Origin: Rhizobium sp. BK196
GTDB taxonomy: Bacteria > Pseudomonadota > Alphaproteobacteria > Rhizobiales > Rhizobiaceae
DNA: 64,000 bases
Assembly (NCBI RefSeq): GCF_014193255.1
Contig: NZ_JACHZB010000001.1
Span: forward strand, 62,001-126,000
Reading direction: 5' to 3'
Shown: positions 35,418 through 44,308 of the stretch, piece by piece
How positions within the stretch are numbered: position 1 is the stretch's first letter
How the letters are laid out: every line of letters starts with the position of its first letter
The notes under the pieces: generated by a model
What the model was told of the DNA's origin: nothing
Seen by the model: the letters and a program-made list of their open reading frames with translations, nothing else
Database searches by the model: none
Translations under genes and position numbers: made by a program

Positions 35418-36338
35418 ATGGCCAAACTGCTCGGCGATAGCGACCTCATGGGCCACGACGTGATGGCTAGGGCAATCGATGTCATGGAACTGGCCTTTCG
35501 AGCGAGGCTTGATAACAAGATCGTATCGCCGCCAAGGCATCACGTCGCTTTCGGAGAGCATGGCGATCTGGTCTTCACGGTGGGAGGTATCCTTGGGGAG
35601 GCTCCACTTGCCGGATTCCGTGTGTACGATACGTTTCAGAATTCGAAGCAGTCTCAAATCGTCGCCGTCTGGTCGGCAAACGAGGGGAGACTGAAGGGCC
35701 TGGTTCTCGGGGAACGTCTCGGTGCCGTCAGGACTGGCGCAATTGGCGGCGTGGCGATACGGCATCTGAGCTCACAAAATGCGAAGTCTGTCGCCGTGAT
35801 CGGTAGCGGCATCCAAGCACGAACTCAGCTTGCTGCGGCCGCGGCAGTCAGAGCGATATCCACTGTTCGTGTGTACAGTCGGGATGTGGTCAACAGAAAC
35901 GCGTTCGCAGAAGAGATGCAACGCGATCTTAGTGTAGAGGTCACGCCTGTCGACAGTGTTGCGAAGGCGACGATGGATGCCGACATCGTTATCTGCGCGA
36001 CTTCGAGCCGGATCCCGATACTACATACTGCAGATCTGACGCCGGGCACTCACGTCAACACCATTGGCCCCAAGCTTGTCGGAGGCCATGAGATTGGGCT
36101 CGACGTCGCTGATACCGCCAAAATCATAGCCACCGATGCACCTGAACAAGCGCGCGCCTACGCGTCGCCCTTCTTTCTCGCCGGCACGCGACACGAAAAC
36201 CGAATGATCGATCTTGCTGAGTTGGTTTCCGCGCCCGGAAGGACTCGGTCTTCGCCTGAGCACATCACCCTATTCTGTTCTGTTGGGCTCGCCGGAACCG
36301 AAGTTTTGCTGGCATCTGCTCTGCTCGACGCATCTTAA
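35418..36338 (+). CDS. Ornithine cyclodeaminase/mu-crystallin family protein
   Basis: 306 residues. The Rossmann part has SVAVIGSGIQARTQL; LGERLGAVRTGAIGGVA is the family's active-site block with the Arg that binds the substrate carboxylate; CATSSRIPIL and NTIGPKLVGGHEIG follow. Members include ornithine cyclodeaminase, alanine dehydrogenase and ketimine reductases, all NAD(P)-dependent. GGAAGG lies eight bases before the ATG. The MerR-type promoter upstream suggests induction by a small molecule or redox signal. Confidence 0.88.
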   Translation: MAKLLGDSDLMGHDVMARAIDVMELAFRARLDNKIVSPPRHHVAFGEHGDLVFTVGGILGEAPLAGFRVYDTFQNSKQSQIVAVWSANEGRLKGLVLGERLGAVRTGAIGGVAIRHLSSQNAKSVAVIGSGIQARTQLAAAAAVRAISTVRVYSRDVVNRNAFAEEMQRDLSVEVTPVDSVAKATMDADIVICATSSRIPILHTADLTPGTHVNTIGPKLVGGHEIGLDVADTAKIIATDAPEQARAYASPFFLAGTRHENRMIDLAELVSAPGRTRSSPEHITLFCSVGLAGTEVLLASALLDAS

Positions 36339-36475
36339 TCTCATAGATATCCGGTTCGAGCGCAGTGGTACCGCGCTGGGATATGCCCGAAGCGAACGAT
36401 ATAATTTGATTAAACTTTCGAGGCCACACGCCGTGCTGCGTGTGGCCTCTGATAGGATTGGGTTTAATGCCGTGC

Positions 36476-37057
36476 TCAAGGCAGGATTTCATGGCTGCCC
36501 TTACGATACGCCGCCACCGTCATCCACACAGCCGACAGCAGGAAATAGAAGGCACCAAACCCGGCATAAGGGGCGATGTCGAGAATGCTTGGCGCTGCGG
36601 TCCCGTAAGCCCGGCTGAGCATGAAGCCGCCGGCGAGCGTCGATTGCGCGCCGCTGAGGATCATGACCCATTGCGCGCCGTAGATGCGCCAGCGCCGCAC
36701 GGCCGCTGCAAGCTGCAGCAGACCGGAGAAGATTGCCCAGACGCCGAAGACAGCGAGCACGGCATAGGGGCTGTTGAGGACGGCGATGATGACGGCAAGC
36801 GTGGTGATCGTGCTGACGGCAACGTTGAAGGTCTGGGCGGAGTTCGCCTTCAATCCGCCGTTCGAGCGGGCGTCCACGAGGTTCGCCACCGCATCCCAGG
36901 CCGGATAGATGACAAGCAGCACGGAGGCGAGCGCCGATTGGCTTCCCGACAGAGTGGCTGAAAGAATGGCGACGATGATCCAGCCGATCGAAAACAGCGC
37001 GCGGACGAAATAGTAGGACCGCAACCAGCTCGATTGCGCGGAAGATTGGTTCTGCAT
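36476..37057 (-). CDS. Multi-pass membrane protein (DUF308-like)
   Basis: 193 residues with about six hydrophobic helices in pairs separated by short loops (ALFSIGWIIVAILSATL; TTLAVIIAVLNSPYAVLAVF; FGAFYFLLSAVWMTVAAY). This resembles HdeD/DUF308 proteins of unknown function. The ATG starting MQNQSS is used; upstream codons run into the operator. It is divergent from a TetR gene whose operator-like palindromes lie in the shared region. Confidence 0.78.
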   Translation of the reverse strand: MQNQSSAQSSWLRSYYFVRALFSIGWIIVAILSATLSGSQSALASVLLVIYPAWDAVANLVDARSNGGLKANSAQTFNVAVSTITTLAVIIAVLNSPYAVLAVFGVWAIFSGLLQLAAAVRRWRIYGAQWVMILSGAQSTLAGGFMLSRAYGTAAPSILDIAPYAGFGAFYFLLSAVWMTVAAYRKGSHEILP

Positions 37058-37078
37058 GACAGGCTCCTTGTTTGTCTC

Positions 37079-37093
37079 CCTACTAGTAGGTAG
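37079..37093. promoter_or_regulatory. TetR operator candidate 1
   Basis: CCTACTAGTAGGTAG lies 21 bases before the membrane-protein ATG and shares the pattern CCTACnAGnAGnTAG with a second site at 37188. The core CCTACTAGTAGG is an exact palindrome. Confidence 0.65.
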
Positions 37094-37187
37094 ATAGTTT
37101 TCGAGAGTCAATCGCCAAACGCGCCTTTCTCTGCCGTCAGGAACACAAGCACGTGAGCCAGCCCGCAGTGCCCGCTTGACAGCCCTG

Positions 37188-37202
37188 CCTACCAGAAGAT
37201 AG
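37188..37202. promoter_or_regulatory. TetR operator candidate 2
   Basis: CCTACCAGAAGATAG lies nine bases before the TetR ATG, inside the longer inverted repeat TGCCTA...TAGGCA. Same pattern as the site at 37079, so the regulator probably represses both divergent genes. Confidence 0.65.
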
Positions 37203-37211
37203 GCAAGCTGT

Positions 37212-37784
37212 ATGGAACAGACGACTTCGGAAAAGATCCTCGATATAGCGCAGTCCCTCGTCGTGGCGGGAGGCTATAACGGCTTCAGCTATGCCGATAT
37301 TTCCGAGGCGGTCGGCATCCGCAAGGCGAGCATCCACCATCACTTCCCAACCAAGGCCGAGCTGGTGCAGATCCTCGTAGACCGCTATACGCAGCGCGCC
37401 GAATCCGGCCTGAACGCGCTGCGCGAGCACGTCCCCGGCCCTGTCGAGCAGCTGCAAGCCTATCTGAACTACTGGCAGAAATGCATCCTCGATGCCTCGG
37501 AGCCTTTCTGCGTCTGCGCCATGCTCGCCGCCGAAATGCAGATGCTGCCGGAGCCGGTCGCAGCCCACGTGCGCCGGCATTTCGAGAACCTGGCCGCCTG
37601 GCTGACATCAGTGCTGAAGGCGGGCGCAGAGCAGAAGCTCTTCCGGCTCGCCAGATCGCCCGAAGAGGAAGCGCAGATCCTGATGGCGTCAGTCCACGGC
37701 GCCATGCTGTCGGCCCGCGCGCTAGGCGATCCCAGCCTCTTTGCCGCGATCGTCGGCCCCCAGCTCGCCAGACTTAAAGCATAG
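37212..37784 (+). CDS. TetR/AcrR family regulator
   Basis: 190 residues. Helix-turn-helix: GFSYADISEAVGIRKASIHH and HFPTKAELV. The C-terminal helical domain resembles TetR_C of the NemR/AcuR type and has two close cysteines (EPFCVCAM) that could sense electrophiles. It is divergent from the DUF308-like gene, with matching operator candidates in front of both genes. Confidence 0.9.
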   Translation: MEQTTSEKILDIAQSLVVAGGYNGFSYADISEAVGIRKASIHHHFPTKAELVQILVDRYTQRAESGLNALREHVPGPVEQLQAYLNYWQKCILDASEPFCVCAMLAAEMQMLPEPVAAHVRRHFENLAAWLTSVLKAGAEQKLFRLARSPEEEAQILMASVHGAMLSARALGDPSLFAAIVGPQLARLKA

Positions 37785-37869
37785 AGCGCTCAAGGCATAG
37801 AAGAGACCGCACGTCATCCCAATGAACCGGGATCGCTAAAGCCCGACGGCATCTGCGCTCCGGCGATCA

Positions 37870-39630
37870 TTATCTTAACAAAAGTGATTTCTTCCGCGCT
37901 GCGGGCTTGCGCGGCATCAACGGCAGGCCGGCATCGCAATTGCGTGTGACCAGCGTTTCGGTGACGGATTCGTCCGCATAGGTTTCCTGTGTCCGAATAT
38001 AGACCGCCGACAGGCACGGATCGAGGGAAAGGGCCTGCCGAACCAGGAATTCAGCCCTTCCAACGTCGCCGCACGCCATGCTCGCAGCAACCTGGTAGAG
38101 CGACTTGCGCCTGGTTTGGAAGGGCAGCGTCAAGGCGACACGCATCATCTCTTCGAAACGGCCGAGCGCGTAGAGCGCCGCCACCCGTTCTTCGGTGATC
38201 CAGACCGGCAGGAAGGGATCGAGTGTTTCGGCGCGATCGAGCATTTCGAGGGCGCGCTCGGCTTCTCCGGCATAGACATAGAAGGCCGCGCTGCGGCCGA
38301 GAATATAGGCATCGTTCGGCGCGAGTTCGTGGGCACGAATGTGATGGTAACGCGACGAAATGAAGTCGCCCGATTTCATCTTGATCGCGCCCATGATGCG
38401 ATGGGCTTCCGGATCGGATGGGTCGAGGGCGAGCGCGTGTGCCACCTGCTGTTCGGCCTTATCGATGTCGAAGCTTGGCAGATTGCTCCACGAGCAGACA
38501 TGCATTGCAAACGGACGGCCGAAACCGGGGTCGGCCGCCATTGCCCGCTCGAACCAGGTCATCGCTTCATGGATGTGAATATCCGCCACGCCCACCAGGC
38601 GGTGATGGTCAAGACCGCGCAGATAATACTCATAGGCCGTCATGTTCTCCGGGCGCTTCAACCGGGCTGCCGCAAGTTCCGATTGCTCGATCCGTCCGGA
38701 TACGGTTGCTGCAACACGAGCGATGATCTCGTCCAGCACATCGAGCAATTCCCCAAACGGACGCTTGATACGGTCCGACCAGATGACGAGACCCTCTCCG
38801 GTCTCGGTCAGCGCGATGTTGACCCTGAGATCATCGCCCACTTGCCGGATCGAGCCGCTGATGACGTAGCCGACGCCGAGAAGGCGGCCGATCTCGACGG
38901 GATCCTTTGTCGTCAGCGCGGTCGCCGCCGAGCGGGAACTGACAAACAACCCCTTCAGGCGGCTGAGTTCGAGCGTCAGGTCGTCGGTAATGCCCTCCGC
39001 CAGGAAACATTGGTCCGCACCAGCGCCGGGCGCTACGTCGAAGCGCGCCACTGCGATCGAATTGGTCCGGGGAGACTGGGCAGTATTGGGGGCGGATCGC
39101 GTCGGCGCGAACTGAAAGACGTGACGGTCTATCAGTTCGGTGACCCGGTAAATCCGGATCGGCTCCAGAATTCCCTTCAGCTGCCGTTCGCCGACATCTT
39201 CGAATCCGCAGGGCGAGACCCGCCGGACCTGGTCGTAGAGCAGCCCTGAAGCCTCGATTGCGCCGGGCGGCGCAGATGCCTCGATGCGCGCGGCGATATT
39301 CACCCCGTCGCCGCGCAGATCGGAGCCCACGACGACGACATCGGCGAGATGGAGGCCAAACCGCATATCGCCGCCGCTCGATCCAGGAAGGGCAGCGATC
39401 TCGGCGCGCGCCTCGATGGCGGACCTGAGCGCATTGATGGGGCTGGCGAACTCGGCGAGCAGGCCATCGCCCGCCGTGCCGAAGACTCGGCCGTCATGGC
39501 GCTGGACAATCATGCGAACGGTCTCGAGGACAGCGTCGATCCGGGTAATCGCCCCTTCCTCGTCCGATTCCATCGCGGAGGTGGAGCCGACGAAATCCCC
39601 GACCATGATCGTAGCCAGCTTGCGCTGCAT
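37870..39630 (-). CDS. Class III adenylate/guanylate cyclase with C-terminal TPR-like region
   Basis: 586 residues. Residues ~1-170 are the cyclase domain: TIMVGDFVGSTSAM (metal-binding Asp), GRVFGTAGDGLLAEF (second Asp), GLHLADVVVVG and GDGVNIAARIEA (transition-state Asn and Arg). The middle region (RFDVAPGAGADQCFLAEGIT, LLGVGYVISGSIRQ) matches the CadC/TolB-like part common after rhizobial cyclases. The rest has tetratricopeptide-like helical repeats (AHALALDPSDPEAHRIMGAI; RAETLDPFLPVW). No membrane segment, so a soluble signalling enzyme. The ATG before QRKLATI is used, as the frame upstream lacks family residues. Confidence 0.9.
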   Translation of the reverse strand: MQRKLATIMVGDFVGSTSAMESDEEGAITRIDAVLETVRMIVQRHDGRVFGTAGDGLLAEFASPINALRSAIEARAEIAALPGSSGGDMRFGLHLADVVVVGSDLRGDGVNIAARIEASAPPGAIEASGLLYDQVRRVSPCGFEDVGERQLKGILEPIRIYRVTELIDRHVFQFAPTRSAPNTAQSPRTNSIAVARFDVAPGAGADQCFLAEGITDDLTLELSRLKGLFVSSRSAATALTTKDPVEIGRLLGVGYVISGSIRQVGDDLRVNIALTETGEGLVIWSDRIKRPFGELLDVLDEIIARVAATVSGRIEQSELAAARLKRPENMTAYEYYLRGLDHHRLVGVADIHIHEAMTWFERAMAADPGFGRPFAMHVCSWSNLPSFDIDKAEQQVAHALALDPSDPEAHRIMGAIKMKSGDFISSRYHHIRAHELAPNDAYILGRSAAFYVYAGEAERALEMLDRAETLDPFLPVWITEERVAALYALGRFEEMMRVALTLPFQTRRKSLYQVAASMACGDVGRAEFLVRQALSLDPCLSAVYIRTQETYADESVTETLVTRNCDAGLPLMPRKPAARKKSLLLR

Positions 39631-39977
39631 TCTCGATCCTCCCCGCGACAGAAGCACGCGATGAGACAATGTAGCACATTTGCGGGCCTGGATGTTCTGC
39701 GATTGGCAATGCTGACGATGCGGTAGCAGGCCCGTGCGACATCAGCGGCCGATGGCGCATGGTTGCAATGTATGGAGGAACCGACATCATAATGGCTTCA
39801 TCGCTGGCAATGCTCATGTCCGCCTTCGGCCCAAAGCGGACAATCGGTGACGTGTCGAAGGATTACCCAACGGAAGCCCGACCTCATTTTCGATATAGTA
39901 TCACTCATGTACCTTCTTCCATCGATCTTCAAAATCGCCAAGTAGAGGCCTCATTCGATCTGAAAGAGGCTAAAACA
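39631..39977. other. Gene-free region with a small palindromic repeat
   Basis: Contains TGTCCGC (39817-39823) and GCGGACA (39836-39842) around cttcggcccaaa, a small dispersed repeat type seen in rhizobial intergenic DNA. The NmrA frame is open through this region but translates the repeat, so it is not counted as coding. Confidence 0.5.
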
Positions 39978-40922
39978 ATGAATGAACCCGTTTCCGGCGT
40001 GAAGTCACGGAACATCCTAGTGCTAGGTGCAGGTGAGCTTGGAATGCCTGTCCTGCGTAATCTGGCTCGTCGCTCGAAGGACATAGAAGGAGCAAAGATA
40101 AGCGTCCTACTGCGCGCAAGCGCCGTAAGCTCCGACTCCTCGTCCAAGCAGCGTGATATTGCCGAGATTCGTGATTTAGGCATTGAGATCGTCGTGGGCG
40201 ATTTGGTGAACAGCTCAATCGAGGAACTGGCATCCTTATTCGCGCAATACGACACAGTCATCGGTTGCACAGGCTATGCAGCGGGGATCAACACCCCGAT
40301 GAAGCTTGCCAGGGCGGCTTTGCAGTCTGGGGTTCCACGCTATTTCCCGTGGCAGTTCGGTGTCGACTTCGAAGCGATTGGTCGAGGTGGTCCGCAGGAT
40401 ATTTTCGACGCTCAGCTCGATGTGCGTGAACTTTTGCGCTCTCAGGATAAAACCGAATGGGTCATCATCTCTACCGGTATGTTCATGAGTTATCTGTTCG
40501 AGCCCGAATTCGGGGTCGTTGATCTGGAAAAAAGCACTGTCAATGCCCTTGGCAGCTTCGATACCGCTGTCACGCTGACGACTCCCGACGACATCGGCGT
40601 GCTCACTGCAGAAATTGTCTTCTACGAGCCGACCATTTGCAACGAAATCGTCTTCCTAGCAGGTGATACGGTCACCTATGGCGAGCTCGCGGACAAGCTT
40701 GAAGCCGGTTTGAGCAGGCCGTTCAGCCGATCCGAATGGACAGTTCCAGTCCTGATGGAAGAGTTGGCAAAGGACCCGCAGAACATGATGCGCAAGTACC
40801 GCGCAGCGTTTGGTATCGGGCGCGGCATGGCATGGAACAAGGCCAGCACCTTCAACGTGCGCGAAGGCATCGAGGTTACGGATGTATCCGATTGGATTAA
40901 CGCCAATCTTCGCGGCGAGTAA
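39978..40922 (+). CDS. NmrA/isoflavone-reductase-like NAD(P)-binding protein
   Basis: 314 residues starting MNEPVSG. The N-terminal Rossmann motif ILVLGAGELGMPVLRNLAR binds NAD(P). RYFPWQFGVDFEAIGRGG is the block typical of aromatic-alcohol reductase and isoflavone reductase-like proteins. GC is lower than in its neighbours. Upstream in-frame codons run through repeat DNA and were left out. It converges with an HxlR gene; such pairs often belong together. It may reduce an aromatic or quinone-type compound or act as a redox sensor. Confidence 0.82.
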   Translation: MNEPVSGVKSRNILVLGAGELGMPVLRNLARRSKDIEGAKISVLLRASAVSSDSSSKQRDIAEIRDLGIEIVVGDLVNSSIEELASLFAQYDTVIGCTGYAAGINTPMKLARAALQSGVPRYFPWQFGVDFEAIGRGGPQDIFDAQLDVRELLRSQDKTEWVIISTGMFMSYLFEPEFGVVDLEKSTVNALGSFDTAVTLTTPDDIGVLTAEIVFYEPTICNEIVFLAGDTVTYGELADKLEAGLSRPFSRSEWTVPVLMEELAKDPQNMMRKYRAAFGIGRGMAWNKASTFNVREGIEVTDVSDWINANLRGE

Positions 40923-40984
40923 GTAACCCTAAGCACCGGTCCTCATATCTAACGGTCCCAGCGGAGCGGTGCACGCCCTCATCA

Positions 40985-41410
40985 TCAGAACGTCTGCCAG
41001 GAAGGCCTTTCTGGCGGACGAGAATCATAATCTTCGCGTGATTTTCTAAAGAGGTCGGAATTCTCCACAACCCATGTCCACAGAGGGATCATGCGGATGA
41101 GAAGACCCATACCCAATTCGGTCAGCTCATATTCCACGCGAGGTGGCATCTCAACAAGATCGTGGCGCGTGACGAGGCCATCTCTTTCGAGCTGGCGTAG
41201 GGTACGGGTCAGCATCCGTTGGGTCGCACCATGCATTCGCCTTCCAATGTCCGCATGTCGAAGCCTGCCATAAACCCCAAGAGTGTGTATCACGCCAAGC
41301 GACCACCTATTGCCTGCGTGCGTCAGAACCTCTCGTCTAACCCCATCCTCATCCTCGCGAAGGCCGTCGCAGACAGCTTGAGAGTAGTTTAGGATTTCTT
41401 CTCTGGTCAT
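40985..41410 (-). CDS. HxlR family transcriptional regulator
   Basis: 141 residues. VLTHAGNRWSLGVIHTLG, ATQRMLTRTLRQLERDGLVT and PPRVEYELTELGMGLL form the HxlR winged helix. A cysteine at residue 14 (AVCDGLRED) may sense electrophiles or oxidants. It converges with the NmrA-like gene, a frequent partner of HxlR regulators. Confidence 0.87.
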   Translation of the reverse strand: MTREEILNYSQAVCDGLREDEDGVRREVLTHAGNRWSLGVIHTLGVYGRLRHADIGRRMHGATQRMLTRTLRQLERDGLVTRHDLVEMPPRVEYELTELGMGLLIRMIPLWTWVVENSDLFRKSREDYDSRPPERPSWQTF

Positions 41411-41793
41411 TTTCTTGTTTCCGGGAAGCTGCTGTGCATCTTATCAGCACTTTCGAGTGCGCCACACATTTGGTTACGCTCAATCCTTCATGTCAGCAAT
41501 TGGCGCATGGTTACCATGCCCATCAAGGATTCTGAACCTCGGGATCAATGTCGTTCTGCCAACACAACGGCACAATGCTTGCGCCCAACTCTTCGTGGCG
41601 CTTGCTCCACGGCGAGCCGGACCTGCCCTGGTTGGCGACCCGCTCGCGCCAGATATGCCGGCCTTGAGTGAGATCAAGGAGAAATCCTGTGGCTGTGCCA
41701 AATTCCTGGCCGCATGACGGGCGCTGGCGACGAGCTCAAGGCATTGACCTGCGCATCCAAGAGGAAGCCCAAGCGGAAAATGGGAGGCGTGCC
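41411..41793. other. Region upstream of the P-type ATPase
   Basis: About 380 bases. No complete gene recognised. One forward frame reads LSEIKEKSCGCAKFLAA just before the ATPase, a Cys-rich tail that may be a decayed or very short gene. A divergent promoter region for HxlR and the ATPase is expected here. Confidence 0.35.
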
Positions 41794-43665
41794 ATGAGCG
41801 TTTTGGACGAGCCGAAGGCTCAGCCCCCAATTGGCGGTTTCGGCAAATTGCGCGCATGGATGCGTGATATCGGCCTGCGCTCGACGATCATGGCGACGGC
41901 AGCGGTGTTCGGTCTGGCAGGCGCCTTAGTCCTCTTCCTGCTGGGCTTCGGTTCGGCGAGCCGCCTTGCCCTCGCGACAAGCACCGGTGCTGCGCTCGCA
42001 TTCCTGCTGATCGACATCGTTGCGAAGCTCAGGAACGGCGATTTCGGCCTCGACCTGATCGCCGCCCTTGCCATGGGCTCCACCCTCTGGTTCGGCGAAT
42101 ATCTGGCCGGAGCGATCGTCGCCCTGATGTATGCCGGCGGCCAGTTTCTGGAAGCCTATGCGCATCGGCGCGCAGACGAGGGTATGTCGGCTCTCCTGGC
42201 GCAAGTGCCGCGAACGGCACTTCGGCTCCTTGAGGACGGGATGGAAGAAGTCCCCATTCCCGACATCGCGGTCGGTGATATCCTGATGATCCGCAGGGGC
42301 GATGTGATCCCGGCGGATGGCACGCTGCTCTCGGCTGCCGCATCGGTCGATCAGTCCGTCCTGACCGGCGAAGCCTTCCCGGTTCACCTCTTGAAGGGAG
42401 CACGGATGGAGAGCGGCGCCACGAACGCGGGAGACGCGATCGAGATTCGCGTTGAAAGCCGCGCCGAGGACAGCACCTATTCCGGCATCGTCAAGCTGGT
42501 CGAGGCATCCCGGCGTTCCAAGGCGCGGATAGCGCGGCTGGCCGATCGATATGCGATCGCCTTTCTCCTGCTAACGCTCGCAATCGCGGCCGGTGCCGCC
42601 CTCCTGTCCGGTGACATGGCGCGCATCGTTGCGGTTCTCGTCGTGGCGACGCCCTGCCCGCTGATCCTGGCCGTTCCCGTGGCGCTAGCGGCCGGAACTT
42701 CGAAGGCGGCCAAGGCGGGCGTGCTGGTGAAGGGCGCAGGGCCGCTGGAGATCCTGGCGGATGCCTCCGTCGCGGTCTTCGACAAGACCGGCACGCTGAC
42801 GGCAGGCGACCCGGAAGTCGTCTCGATCGAGGGCCCTGAAGACCCGGACAGGATCCTGCGCCTCGCCGCATCGCTGGACCAGGCATCATCGCATGTTGTC
42901 GGTCGTGCGATCGTCAGGAAGGCCCAGAGACGCCAGCTGACGCTGTCACGCCCGACGGATGTATCGGAGCTTCCGGGCGCCGGGATTTCCGGGCTTGTCG
43001 ACGGGATCAAAGTGAGCGTCGGCGGCGACAATTACTTCAAACCGGATGGCGCGTCGTCCCGCCCTTCGGAGAAGAAAGGCAGGATGCAGGCAAAGGTCTT
43101 CTTCGATGGGTGGCTTGCAGGCGAGATCGGCTTCCAGGATCGCCTGCGCGGCGATGCCGTCGAACTCGTGGCCAGGCTCCGCAAGCTGGGTTTCGGCCGG
43201 ATCGTGCTTGCAAGCGGCGACGAGCGCAGCGTCGCCGCCGCCATTGCCGGCTCCCTGTCGCTGGATGCCGTCGAAGCGCGGCTGTCGCCCCTAGAGAAGG
43301 TCGATGTCATCACCAGGGAACGCGCAGCCGGAAGGGTCATGATGGTCGGCGACGGCGTCAACGATGCTCCGGCACTCGCAGCCGCCGATGTCGGCATCGC
43401 CGTCGGCGCCACCAATCTTGCGGCCGCCGCCGAAGCCGCCGACATCGTCCTCATCCGCAACGATCTGAACCGGATCGCCTCGGCCATCGAAATCGCCCGA
43501 CGCTCCCGCGCCATCGCCGTCCAGAGCATTTTTGCGGGCATCGGCCTCTCGCTCGTCGCTATGATCTTCGCCGGTGCCGGCTTCCTGCCGCCGGTCACAG
43601 GGGCCATGCTGCAGGAAGCAATCGATGTGGCGGTGATCCTGAACGCGCTACGGGCGCTGCGCTAG
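41794..43665 (+). CDS. P1B-type heavy-metal-transporting ATPase
   Basis: 623 residues. It has the phosphorylation motif DKTGT (Asp330), the actuator TGEAFPV, the membrane metal site TPCPL (residues 286-290), HP-like SSHVVGRA and GDGVNDAPAL. It lacks the usual N-terminal CxxC metal-binding domain. The TPC membrane site differs from the CPC of copper and zinc pumps and SPC of cobalt pumps, so metal specificity is uncertain. It pumps a metal out of the cytoplasm using ATP. AGGCG precedes the ATG. A deaminase and a universal stress gene follow on the other strand. Confidence 0.88.
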   Translation: MSVLDEPKAQPPIGGFGKLRAWMRDIGLRSTIMATAAVFGLAGALVLFLLGFGSASRLALATSTGAALAFLLIDIVAKLRNGDFGLDLIAALAMGSTLWFGEYLAGAIVALMYAGGQFLEAYAHRRADEGMSALLAQVPRTALRLLEDGMEEVPIPDIAVGDILMIRRGDVIPADGTLLSAAASVDQSVLTGEAFPVHLLKGARMESGATNAGDAIEIRVESRAEDSTYSGIVKLVEASRRSKARIARLADRYAIAFLLLTLAIAAGAALLSGDMARIVAVLVVATPCPLILAVPVALAAGTSKAAKAGVLVKGAGPLEILADASVAVFDKTGTLTAGDPEVVSIEGPEDPDRILRLAASLDQASSHVVGRAIVRKAQRRQLTLSRPTDVSELPGAGISGLVDGIKVSVGGDNYFKPDGASSRPSEKKGRMQAKVFFDGWLAGEIGFQDRLRGDAVELVARLRKLGFGRIVLASGDERSVAAAIAGSLSLDAVEARLSPLEKVDVITRERAAGRVMMVGDGVNDAPALAAADVGIAVGATNLAAAAEAADIVLIRNDLNRIASAIEIARRSRAIAVQSIFAGIGLSLVAMIFAGAGFLPPVTGAMLQEAIDVAVILNALRALR

Positions 43666-43675
43666 ATAATGAGCC

Positions 43676-44152
43676 CTAAGCTTTACCCAGATGTTTAGGC
43701 CAAAATTCCTGATGGACTGCGGCGGCTTCCTCTTCGAGATTCGTCGGACCCTCGACGGTGACGATACGCGCGCCGGTCTGCAGCACCGCCCGGCTCGGCA
43801 CGTTCAACCCGATCCCGGCAATCTCACCAAGCCGCACCTCCGAGCACGCAAACACCATGCGCCCGATGCCCGACCAGTAGATCGCCCCGGAGCACATCGC
43901 GCACGGCTCCGTACTGGTGTAGAGCGTACAGTCGGCAAGATATGCGGTGTCGTAGTGTTGTGCGGCCAGTTTGATCAGGTTCAGCTCGGCGTGGTTGGTC
44001 ATATCGCGGCCGGTGAAGACAGTGTTTTCGGCGCGCAAGATGACCGCACCGTCCTTCACCAGCACGGAGCCAAACGGTTCGTCTCCGTGTTCCATCGCGG
44101 ATTTCGAGAACGCAATCGCCTCGCGCAAAAACGGCTCGTGATTTTCCGTCAT
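43676..44152 (-). CDS. Nucleoside/nucleobase deaminase (CMP/dCMP deaminase fold)
   Basis: 158 residues. The zinc site is HAE (in TNHAELNLI) with PCAMC (STEPCAMCSGAI); the Glu is the proton shuttle. The family deaminates guanine, cytosine, creatinine or tRNA adenosine; the sequence is closest in style to guanine deaminase and related small-molecule enzymes. GGGGG precedes the ATG. It converges with the ATPase gene. Confidence 0.88.
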   Translation of the reverse strand: MTENHEPFLREAIAFSKSAMEHGDEPFGSVLVKDGAVILRAENTVFTGRDMTNHAELNLIKLAAQHYDTAYLADCTLYTSTEPCAMCSGAIYWSGIGRMVFACSEVRLGEIAGIGLNVPSRAVLQTGARIVTVEGPTNLEEEAAAVHQEFWPKHLGKA

Positions 44153-44308
44153 CGTCTCCCCCAAGAGCTAGAGCGGGATGATCTTTGCTTGGATCCGAGA
44201 GATTGCCAAGGGCTGCAAATCGGTTTCAGGTAGGCGATCCGTATCGCCCGCACCGTCATTGTCCGGCTTCAGCCAATGAGTCTGAGCCAATTTGCGCCTG
44301 CGCAGGGC

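Noticed and set aside
39759..39977. N-terminal extension of the NmrA-like protein
   Set aside because: The codons translate a small dispersed palindrome and lack similarity to the family; the internal ATG fits the usual start.
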